Shown here: piece by piece, positions 1 to 5,036 of the stretch
Layout: each line of letters starts with the position of its first letter
How positions within the stretch are numbered: position 1 is the stretch's first letter
Assembly (NCBI GenBank): GCA_937897495.1
Contig: CALCBL010000090.1
Span: 1 to 5,036 of the forward strand
Direction of reading: 5' to 3'
DNA: 5,036 nt
Source of the DNA: an uncultured Burkholderiales bacterium
GTDB lineage: Bacteria > Pseudomonadota > Gammaproteobacteria > Burkholderiales > Burkholderiaceae_C
The notes under the pieces: model-generated
What the model was told of the DNA's origin: nothing
Databases searched by the model: none
The model's input: only the letters and a program-made list of their open reading frames with translations
Made by a program: the position numbers and the translations under genes

Positions 1-1665
1 TATCCCACCTCGGCAGGTTTGCCACAAACCTATTTGCGCCGGGCCATTGCCGGCGCCGTGTCGCGGGCCGATTTGAGTGAATCCTTGCCCCCAGCCATGG
101 CCTGGCCCTCATCGCCCCAAGGCAAACCGGCTCAAAGCTTGCGCCAAGCCTTGACCTATTTGCACCATCCCACACCCGATGTGTCGATTGCGGCGCTAGA
201 AGACCGCTCACACCCCGCTTGGCAAAGGCTCAAAGCCGAGGAGTTGCTGGCGCAGCAACTTTCGCAGCGCATGGCCAAGCTAGAGCGCGATACCTTGAAG
301 GCGCCCGCGCTACAGCCAAAGGCCGGTGCTTGGCATGACAAATTGAAAGAAGTTTTGCCATTTCAGCTGACGGCCGCTCAACAAAGGGTCGGCCTTGAAA
401 TTGCACAAGATTTGGCGCGGCCTGTGCCGATGCACCGCCTGCTTCAGGGCGACGTAGGTGCTGGCAAAACCGTGGTGGCTGCTTTGGCCGCCATGCTGGC
501 CATTGATCAAGGCTGGCAGTGTGCCCTCATGGCACCCACCGAAATTTTGGCGCAACAACACTTCGCCAAATTGGTGGGCTGGCTGGCGCCTTTAGGGGTT
601 CGCGTGGCGTGGCTCACAGGCAGTCAAAAGAAAAAAGAACGCACCGAAATGCTGGCCCTGATTGAGTCGGGCGAAGCCGCCTTGGTGGTGGGCACGCATG
701 CTGTCATTCAAGAACTGGTGAAGTTCAAAAACTTGGCCTTGGCCATCATCGATGAACAGCATCGCTTTGGTGTGGCGCAACGTTTGGCCCTCAGAGACAA
801 GATGCAAGATGCTGGCATGGAGCCGCACTTGCTCATGATGACGGCCACGCCCATTCCCCGAACATTGGCCATGAGTTATTACGCCGATTTAGAAGTGTCG
901 GTGATTGACGAATTGCCACCCGGGCGCACGCCCGTGGTCACCAAAGTCATCTCAGACAGCCGACGTGATCAAGTCATTGGCCGCATTGGCGCGCAATTGG
1001 CCGAAGGGCGTCAGGTCTATTGGGTATGCCCGCTCATTGAAGAAAGTGAAGCTTTGGACCTGACCAACGCCACGGCCACGCACGAAGAATTGTCGGCGGT
1101 GTTGTCGGCCCAGTTACCGGGTACGACGGTGGGCTTGCTGCACTCCCGCATGTCGGTGAATGAAAAGCGCGAGGTCATGGCCCAGTTCACACAAGGCAGC
1201 ATGGGTGTCTTGGTCAGCACCACCGTCATTGAGGTGGGCGTTGATGTCCCCAATGCCTCCTTGATGGTGATCGAACACGCCGAGCGATTTGGCCTGAGCC
1301 AGTTGCACCAATTGCGAGGGCGCGTGGGGCGAGGCGCAGCGGCCTCTGCTTGCGTCTTGCTTTATGGCACACCCGAAGGCGGTCGTTTAAGTGAAACAGC
1401 GCGTGAGCGTTTGCGTGCCATGGTCGACACCAACGACGGTTTTGAAATTGCCAGACGCGATTTAGAAATCAGGGGGCCGGGCGAGTTTCTAGGTGCGCGA
1501 CAATCGGGGGCCGCCCTGTTGCGATTTGCTGACTTGACCACAGACGAGCATTTGCTTGATTGGGCAAGGCAAGCAGCGCCGAAGTTGCTGGAAAAATACC
1601 CCGACATGGCCGAGCGGCACATCGCTCGCTGGTTGGGTGGAAAATCAGAATATTTGAAAGCTTGA
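1..1665 (+). CDS. recG: ATP-dependent DNA helicase RecG, 5'-truncated by the window edge
   Basis: RecG is a superfamily 2 double-stranded DNA translocase that regresses stalled replication forks and drives branch migration of Holliday junctions and R-loops in the cytoplasm. The frame is open from base 1 (YPTSAGLPQTYL, typical of the wedge-domain end) to the TGA at 1663-1665, giving 554 codons; the family is about 690 residues, so roughly the first 140 residues lie upstream. The sequence shows Walker A GDVGAGKT (448-471), the DEQH box (751-762), motif III TATPIPRT (841-864), motif VI QLRGRVGRG (1309-1335) and the RecG-specific TRG region DLEIRGPGEFLGARQSG (1459-1509). All helicase motifs look intact and there is no frameshift. 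An internal TTG at 19 could be mistaken for a start, but homology continues before it. oxyR follows after 9 bases in the same frame. Mfd and PriA share the helicase core, but the TRG segment and C-terminus fit RecG. Confidence 0.97.
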   Translation, partial: YPTSAGLPQTYLRRAIAGAVSRADLSESLPPAMAWPSSPQGKPAQSLRQALTYLHHPTPDVSIAALEDRSHPAWQRLKAEELLAQQLSQRMAKLERDTLKAPALQPKAGAWHDKLKEVLPFQLTAAQQRVGLEIAQDLARPVPMHRLLQGDVGAGKTVVAALAAMLAIDQGWQCALMAPTEILAQQHFAKLVGWLAPLGVRVAWLTGSQKKKERTEMLALIESGEAALVVGTHAVIQELVKFKNLALAIIDEQHRFGVAQRLALRDKMQDAGMEPHLLMMTATPIPRTLAMSYYADLEVSVIDELPPGRTPVVTKVISDSRRDQVIGRIGAQLAEGRQVYWVCPLIEESEALDLTNATATHEELSAVLSAQLPGTTVGLLHSRMSVNEKREVMAQFTQGSMGVLVSTTVIEVGVDVPNASLMVIEHAERFGLSQLHQLRGRVGRGAAASACVLLYGTPEGGRLSETARERLRAMVDTNDGFEIARRDLEIRGPGEFLGARQSGAALLRFADLTTDEHLLDWARQAAPKLLEKYPDMAERHIARWLGGKSEYLKA

Positions 1666-1669
1666 GAAA
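1664..1669 (+). promoter_or_regulatory. Weak ribosome binding site of oxyR, overlapping the recG stop
   Basis: GAGAAA lies 5 bases before the oxyR ATG at 1675 and overlaps the last two bases of the recG TGA. It matches only the GAG core of the Shine-Dalgarno sequence. The overlap suggests that ribosomes terminating on recG may help start oxyR translation, which is inference. The nearest in-frame stop upstream of the oxyR ATG is the recG stop itself, and no ATG, GTG or TTG codon lies between them, so the start is fixed. Confidence 0.45.
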
Positions 1670-1674
1670 TTGGC

Positions 1675-2640
1675 ATGACCCTGACTGAGCTGAAATACAT
1701 TGTGGCCGTGGCCCGCGAACGGCACTTTGGCAAGGCGGCCGACGCGTGTCACGTGTCGCAGCCCACCTTGTCGGTGGCCATCAAAAAACTCGAGGAAGAA
1801 CTCGATGCGAAGTTGTTCGAGCGCAGCGCCAATGAGGTGAGCACGACGCCTTTGGGCGAAGAAATCATTCGCCATGCACAGCTTGTGTTGGAGCAAGCGG
1901 CAGAGATCAAAGAAATTGCCAAGCGCGGCAAAGACCCCTTGGCAGGTACTTTGCGTTTGGGTGTGATCTACACCATTGGCCCTTATTTGTTGCCCGATTT
2001 GATGCGACAGATCATGAAGAAGGCGCCGCAAATGCCTTTGATGTTGCAAGAGAACTTCACCGTCAAACTCATGGAGATGCTGCGCGCGGGAGAAATAGAT
2101 TGCGCCATCTTGGCTGAGCCTTTTCCCGATGCTGGATTGGCCACCGCTGCTCTGTACGATGAGCCCTTCATGGCTGCATTGCCCGTGAAGCATTTGCTGG
2201 CTCATAAAAAATCGATCACGGCTGAGCAACTTAAAAACGAAACCATGTTGCTGCTAGGCAATGGCCATTGCTTCAGAGACCATGTGCTCGAAGTGTGCCC
2301 AGAGTTTGCAAGGTTTTCTAGCAACGCAGAAGGCATTCGAAAAAGCTTTGAAGGCTCTTCGCTTGAGACCATCAAGCACATGGTGGCAGCAGGCATGGGC
2401 GTCACATTGGTGCCGCGATTGTCGGTGCCTGCGGAAGCCTTGGCTGAAACCGCCAAGAGAAAAAAACACGAAGACCCCGACATTGCTTATCTGCCCATCG
2501 TGGACGAAGCCGGGGGCTTGCCACCCACACGCCGCGTGGTCATGGTTTGGCGCAAAAGCTTCACGCGTTACGAAGCCATTGCGGCACTTCGCAACGCCAT
2601 CTATGCATGCGAGTTGCCGGGCGTGACGCGCTTGTCATGA
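1675..2640 (+). CDS. oxyR: Peroxide-sensing LysR-family regulator OxyR
   Basis: OxyR senses hydrogen peroxide through a reversible disulfide and then activates antioxidant genes such as catalase, alkyl hydroperoxide reductase and dps. This protein has 321 residues (305 in E. coli). An N-terminal winged helix-turn-helix spans about residues 1-60 ([19 protein letters not shown], then KLFER), with a linker helix to about 90 and a periplasmic-binding-like sensor domain after that. The sensing motif [14 protein letters not shown] puts the redox cysteines at 199 and 208, exactly the E. coli numbering, with His198 beside the peroxidatic Cys. Thr100 and Thr129 of the E. coli peroxide pocket and Cys143 are also at the same numbers. 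This separates it from other LysR regulators such as CysB or CbbR. It lies 9 bases after recG and 40 bases before ubiA, an arrangement I recall from Burkholderiales. No clear promoter of its own was seen; one could lie inside recG. The C-terminal extension is slightly longer than in E. coli. Confidence 0.95.
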   Translation: MTLTELKYIVAVARERHFGKAADACHVSQPTLSVAIKKLEEELDAKLFERSANEVSTTPLGEEIIRHAQLVLEQAAEIKEIAKRGKDPLAGTLRLGVIYTIGPYLLPDLMRQIMKKAPQMPLMLQENFTVKLMEMLRAGEIDCAILAEPFPDAGLATAALYDEPFMAALPVKHLLAHKKSITAEQLKNETMLLLGNGHCFRDHVLEVCPEFARFSSNAEGIRKSFEGSSLETIKHMVAAGMGVTLVPRLSVPAEALAETAKRKKHEDPDIAYLPIVDEAGGLPPTRRVVMVWRKSFTRYEAIAALRNAIYACELPGVTRLS

Positions 2641-2680
2641 TGTTGATTCGAGCTGTTTAACGTCAAGAACTTTTCATTCC

Positions 2681-3529
2681 ATGCGTGAAAAAATCAGCTT
2701 GTATTTAGACCTTATTCGCTGGAATCGGCCTGCTGGTTGGCTCTTGTTGTTGTGGCCTACGCTATCGGCTTTATGGGTCGCCTCGGGTGGTTTTCCAGGT
2801 TGGCATTTGCTCGCCGTCTTCACCTTAGGCACCATCCTCATGCGCAGCGCAGGATGTTGTTTGAACGATGTGGCAGACCGCGACTTTGACAAGCATGTCA
2901 AACGAACCGCTGAGCGGCCCGTCACCAGCGGCCGCATTGGTGTGAAAGAAGCCTTGCTGCTGGGGGCAGTACTTGCACTCATCGCTTTTATGTTGGTGCT
3001 CACTTTGCGCACAGAAACCATCGCGTGGTCTTTTGCCGCCATGGCGGTGGCAGTGGCTTATCCCTATGCCAAACGCTTTATCGCCATGCCGCAAGCTGTG
3101 CTGGGCGTGGCATTCAGTTTCGGCATTCCGATGGCGTTTGCAGCTGTCACTGGCGAAGTGCCAAGCATCGCTTGGGCGCTGTTGCTTGGCAATTTGTTTT
3201 GGGTCTTGGCCTACGACACCGAGTACGCCATGGTCGACCGCGATGACGATTTGAGAATTGGCATGAAAACTTCTGCCATCACTTTGGGCCAATGGGATGT
3301 GGCGGCTGTGATGTTTTTCTATGCCGCCTTTGTGGGCGTTTGGGGCGTGGTGCTAGACGCACCCGACAAGCCACTCTTGTTGGCGGGTTTGGTTGCTGCT
3401 GCACTGCAGGCCGCTTGGCATTTTTGGCTGATCAAAGACCGATCACGAGACGGTTGCTTCAAAGCATTTCGCTTGAACCACTGGGTGGGTTTTGCCGCCT
3501 TTGTGGGCGTGGCACTCAGCTACCTTTGA
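2681..3529 (+). CDS. ubiA: 4-hydroxybenzoate polyprenyltransferase UbiA
   Basis: UbiA is an inner-membrane, Mg2+-dependent enzyme that attaches the polyprenyl chain (usually octaprenyl in this group) to C3 of 4-hydroxybenzoate, the first membrane step of ubiquinone synthesis. The 282 residues match the family length (290 in E. coli). Both aspartate-rich motifs are present: NDVADRDFD at residues 62-70 and [12 protein letters not shown] at 179-190, which bind Mg2+-diphosphate. About nine hydrophobic segments are visible, starting at residue 17 ([16 protein letters not shown]). The ATG at 2681 is the first possible start after an in-frame TGA at 2624-2626, with no alternative start codon between; the Shine-Dalgarno match is poor (AAGAAC, 10 bases upstream). 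It follows oxyR by 40 bases, with no clear terminator or promoter in that gap, so co-transcription is plausible. Its stop faces that of proC at 22 bases. Two copies of an 18-base repeat lie near its 3' end. Other UbiA-superfamily members (haem O or homogentisate prenyltransferases) fit the motifs less well. Confidence 0.96.
   Translation: MREKISLYLDLIRWNRPAGWLLLLWPTLSALWVASGGFPGWHLLAVFTLGTILMRSAGCCLNDVADRDFDKHVKRTAERPVTSGRIGVKEALLLGAVLALIAFMLVLTLRTETIAWSFAAMAVAVAYPYAKRFIAMPQAVLGVAFSFGIPMAFAAVTGEVPSIAWALLLGNLFWVLAYDTEYAMVDRDDDLRIGMKTSAITLGQWDVAAVMFFYAAFVGVWGVVLDAPDKPLLLAGLVAAALQAAWHFWLIKDRSRDGCFKAFRLNHWVGFAAFVGVALSYL
3322..3339 (+). repeat. 18-base direct repeat in ubiA, copy 1
   Basis: TGCCGCCTTTGTGGGCGT occurs here and again, identically, at 3493-3510. 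Both copies are in the same ubiA frame and encode AAFVGV; this one covers residues 215-220, inside a membrane segment. The offset is 171 bases (57 codons). Confidence 0.9.
3493..3510 (+). repeat. 18-base direct repeat in ubiA, copy 2
   Basis: This is the second exact copy of TGCCGCCTTTGTGGGCGT, encoding AAFVGV at residues 272-277 in the last membrane segment of UbiA. Flanking bases differ from copy 1 (TTTGG against GGCAC downstream), so the identity is limited to this core. It may simply reflect shared membrane-helix composition and codon choice. Confidence 0.9.
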
Positions 3530-3551
3530 GCTTGCCATGAACAGCTTCTAA

Positions 3552-4412
3552 TCAGTCTTTGCCGAATTCATCACCCAACTCGGCCGCGCGTTTTTGCGCC
3601 GCCAGCATGGCTTTCACAAAGGCCTCTTTCACATGGTCGTCGGCCAAGGATGTAAGCGCCGCATACGTCGTGCCGCCTTTTGAAGTGACGCGCTGGCGCA
3701 GCACTTCAGGCGAGTCTGTTGATTGACGCGCCAGATGTGTGGCACCGCCAAAGGTGGCCTTGGCCAAGTGGTAGGCCTGTTCTTGGCTTAAGCCCATTTG
3801 AACACCAGCTTCGGTCATGGCCTCTAAAAAATAAAACACATAAGCAGGCCCAGAACCCGAAAGCGCAGTGACCACATCCAAGTCAGATTCTTGCTTGACC
3901 CACAGCCACTCGCCTGTGCTCTTGAGAACTTGTTCAACCAATTGTTTGTCTGTTGCCGACACACCAGCACGGGAAAATAAACCCGTGATGCCTTGTCCCA
4001 CCAAGGCCGGCGTATTGGGCATGCTGCGCACCACGCGATCTGTTTGAAGCCAGCGCGCAATGCTGTCGCTTCGAATGCCTGCGGCCACCGACAAGTGAAG
4101 CGCCTCTTGCGTGAAAGCGGCTACGGGCAATGCCGCCTCTTTAAAAACTTGTGGCTTCACAGCCCAAACTACCAAATCTGCATGGGACAAAAGGGCGGAA
4201 GCTGCAGAATCAGCTGAGGCAGCAGCATGAACTTCAACGCCAAATTCTGTTTGAAGTTTGGCGGCAGTTTCTGCAAAGGGCTCAATCACGACCACTTGGC
4301 TCGGCGCAAGACCTTGTCGAATGAGGCCGCCCAAAATGGCGCTGGCCATGTTGCCGCCGCCAATGAAGGCCAATCGCACTTTTTGAAAATCAATGTGAGT
4401 CGATGCAGTCAT
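3552..4412 (-). CDS. proC: Pyrroline-5-carboxylate reductase
   Basis: ProC catalyses the last step of proline synthesis in the cytoplasm, reducing 1-pyrroline-5-carboxylate to L-proline with NAD(P)H. It has 286 residues (269 in E. coli). The N-terminal Rossmann fold shows FIGGGNMASAILGGL at residues 16-30, then WAVKPQVF (83-90), SVAAGI (108-113) and MPNTPALVGQG (131-141). The C-terminal helical dimerisation domain carries TALSGSGPAYVF (182-193) and the family signature region VTSKGGTTYAAL (242-253), so all the expected motifs are present. The ATG at 4412-4410 is preceded by an in-frame TGA two codons upstream (4416-4418), which rules out a longer protein; this leaves about nine residues before the Rossmann strand. 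The gene stands alone on the minus strand, convergent with ubiA and divergent from glpK. It is often paired with the PLP-binding YggS gene in other bacteria, but that partner is absent here. I could not pick out a convincing proC promoter. Confidence 0.97.
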   Translation of the reverse strand: MTASTHIDFQKVRLAFIGGGNMASAILGGLIRQGLAPSQVVVIEPFAETAAKLQTEFGVEVHAAASADSAASALLSHADLVVWAVKPQVFKEAALPVAAFTQEALHLSVAAGIRSDSIARWLQTDRVVRSMPNTPALVGQGITGLFSRAGVSATDKQLVEQVLKSTGEWLWVKQESDLDVVTALSGSGPAYVFYFLEAMTEAGVQMGLSQEQAYHLAKATFGGATHLARQSTDSPEVLRQRVTSKGGTTYAALTSLADDHVKEAFVKAMLAAQKRAAELGDEFGKD

Positions 4413-4418
4413 GAATCA

Positions 4419-4423
4419 TTCTC
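4419..4423 (-). promoter_or_regulatory. Ribosome binding site of proC
   Basis: Read on the minus strand this is GAGAA, 6 bases before the proC ATG. It resembles the GAGAAA before oxyR. The match to the Shine-Dalgarno core is short, but the spacing is good and it supports the chosen start. Confidence 0.4.
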
Positions 4424-4463
4424 GAAATAGAGGTGGGGCCATTGAACAAGGACGGCCAAAGTT

Positions 4464-4484
4464 TGAATTATTGAGTCTGATTCA
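4464..4484. promoter_or_regulatory. Small inverted repeat in the proC-glpK spacer, possible operator
   Basis: TGAAT (4464-4468) and ATTCA (4480-4484) form a perfect inverted repeat with an 11-base spacer, and it encloses the putative glpK -35 element at 4471-4476. A regulator bound here could affect glpK. The half-sites are only 5 bases, so chance is a real possibility. It does not resemble the GlpR operator consensus I remember from E. coli. Confidence 0.2.
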
Positions 4485-4499
4485 GCCAATTGGTCTTAT
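4471..4499 (+). promoter_or_regulatory. Candidate sigma-70-like promoter of glpK
   Basis: TTGAGT (4471-4476) and TCTTAT (4494-4499) are separated by 17 bases. Each element matches its consensus at 4 of 6 positions. Transcription would begin near 4506, giving a leader of about 35 bases before the glpK ATG. The palindrome CCAATTGG (4486-4493) lies in the spacer directly before the -10 element. The assignment rests on spacing and position only. Confidence 0.35.
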
Positions 4500-4541
4500 T
4501 GTCTCTTTTTTGGAGCACCGCTTTCGGTTAATCTTGCAGCC

Positions 4542-5036
4542 ATGAAGTACATCCTTGCACTTGACCAAGGCACCACCAGTTCTAGGGCGGTGTTGTTCAA
4601 CCGCAATGGCCAGCCCGTTGCCACCGCTCAACAAGAGTTCACACAATTTTTTCCTAAACCAGGATGGGTTGAGCACGACGCGCTTGAAATTTGGCAGACA
4701 CAAAAAAAAGTCATGCTCGACGTGCTGCGCAAGGCTGACGTTGCTGTTTCTCAAATACAGAGTATCGGCATCACCAACCAACGCGAAACAAGCGTGGTTT
4801 GGGACCGCAGAACAGGCCAGCCCATTGCGCCGGCCATTGTTTGGCAAGATCGCAGAACCGCGGGGCTTTGTGACAAGCTCAAAAGCCAAGGTGCGGCCGC
4901 TGGCATTCAAAAGAAAACAGGTTTGGTTCTAGACGCCTATTTTTCAGCCACCAAAATTGCCTGGTTGCTCGACCATGTGAAGGGCGCTAGGCGTCTGGCA
5001 GAGCAGGGGCATTTGGCGTTTGGCACCATCGACACA
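4542..5036 (+). CDS. glpK: Glycerol kinase, 3'-truncated by the window edge
   Basis: GlpK phosphorylates glycerol with ATP to sn-glycerol 3-phosphate, trapping it in the cytoplasm and feeding it to glycerol-3-phosphate dehydrogenase. The first 165 codons of an expected 500 or so are present, open to the last base. The sequence shows the FGGY-family phosphate-binding loop [13 protein letters not shown] (residues 5-17), PKPGWVEHD (38-46), GITNQRET (76-83) with the glycerol-binding Arg81-Glu82 pair, IVWQDRRT (99-106) and [12 protein letters not shown] (127-138) with the substrate-contacting Tyr133. These match E. coli GlpK closely, offset by two residues. The ATG at 4542 is the only possible start after an in-frame TGA at 4464-4466. 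No good Shine-Dalgarno is adjacent; GGAG at 4512-4515 is too far upstream. An A8 run (4702-4709) lies in codons 54-56. Xylulokinase is a relative, but the glycerol-site motifs fit GlpK. Whether glpF or glpD follow cannot be seen. Confidence 0.96.
   Translation, partial: MKYILALDQGTTSSRAVLFNRNGQPVATAQQEFTQFFPKPGWVEHDALEIWQTQKKVMLDVLRKADVAVSQIQSIGITNQRETSVVWDRRTGQPIAPAIVWQDRRTAGLCDKLKSQGAAAGIQKKTGLVLDAYFSATKIAWLLDHVKGARRLAEQGHLAFGTIDT

Noticed and set aside
19..21. TTG at 19 as the true recG start, giving a 548-residue protein
   Set aside because: The frame is open to base 1 and the residues before it (YPTSAG) still match RecG, so the gene is simply cut by the window edge.
1645..2229. 194-residue open frame on the minus strand opposite recG and oxyR
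   Set aside because: It lies entirely antisense to genes with clear protein-family motifs, has a His- and Gln-rich composition typical of a shadow frame, and shows no recognisable domain.
2460..2466. A7 run in oxyR as a possible phase-variation tract
   Set aside because: It is one base shorter than the glpK run and encodes a Lys-rich surface loop (KRKKH), so ordinary codon use explains it.
2637..2660. Seven-codon mini-frame (MMLIRAV) overlapping the oxyR stop and ending 20 bases before ubiA
   Set aside because: It is too short to distinguish from chance, has no ribosome site of note, and its ATG arises only from the ATGA of the oxyR stop context.
3525..3550. Possible terminator hairpin from GAGCT and AGCTT between ubiA and proC
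   Set aside because: The stem is only 5 pairs including one G-U, the loop is long, and no T tract follows on either strand.
4506..4511. T6 run before glpK as an intrinsic terminator or attenuator
   Set aside because: No stable GC-rich stem precedes it. CCAATTGG is too short and too AT-rich to serve, and it is separated from the T run.
1..5036. A mobile element, CRISPR array, defence island or new multi-gene system
   Set aside because: All complete genes are recognised core functions with even composition, and no transposase, integrase, array-type repeats or tRNA-like attachment site was seen on either strand.

Overview
This window looks like ordinary chromosomal DNA from a betaproteobacterium. 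It is most likely from the Burkholderiales, and the Comamonadaceae are my best guess (for example a Limnohabitans- or Rhodoferax-like organism). The guess rests on the recG-oxyR-ubiA gene order, the sequence style of OxyR, UbiA and ProC, and a GC content that looks like the mid to upper 50s by eye (not computed). There was no database search, so the genus is only a suggestion.

Layout. Positions 1-1665 (+) hold the 3' four-fifths of recG, a DNA-branch-migration helicase whose start lies upstream of the window. After a 9-base gap, and in the same reading frame, comes a complete oxyR (1675-2640, +), a LysR-type peroxide sensor that keeps both redox cysteines at residues 199 and 208. Forty bases later is a complete ubiA (2681-3529, +), the membrane prenyltransferase of ubiquinone synthesis. 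These three genes run in one direction with short gaps and could be one transcription unit. ubiA converges on proC (3552-4412, -), pyrroline-5-carboxylate reductase, with only 22 bases between the stop codons. proC diverges from glpK (4542 to the window end, +), glycerol kinase, of which the first 165 codons are present. The 129-base proC-glpK spacer holds a plausible sigma-70-like promoter for glpK, a small inverted repeat and a 44-codon open frame of doubtful meaning.

How the genes relate. These are core functions: replication-fork repair (RecG), the oxidative stress response (OxyR), respiratory quinone synthesis (UbiA), proline synthesis (ProC) and glycerol catabolism (GlpK). Oxidative stress links RecG, OxyR and ubiquinone loosely, but co-regulation is not shown by the sequence. 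proC and glpK appear to be independently transcribed neighbours.

I found no RNA gene, CRISPR array, insertion sequence, phage gene or defence system, and no evidence of a new biological system. The observations below are local curiosities: an 18-base in-frame direct repeat in ubiA, an A8 tract in glpK, a small open frame joined to the glpK start, the in-frame recG-oxyR junction and a very tight convergent junction. No stretch longer than 129 bases lacks a gene.
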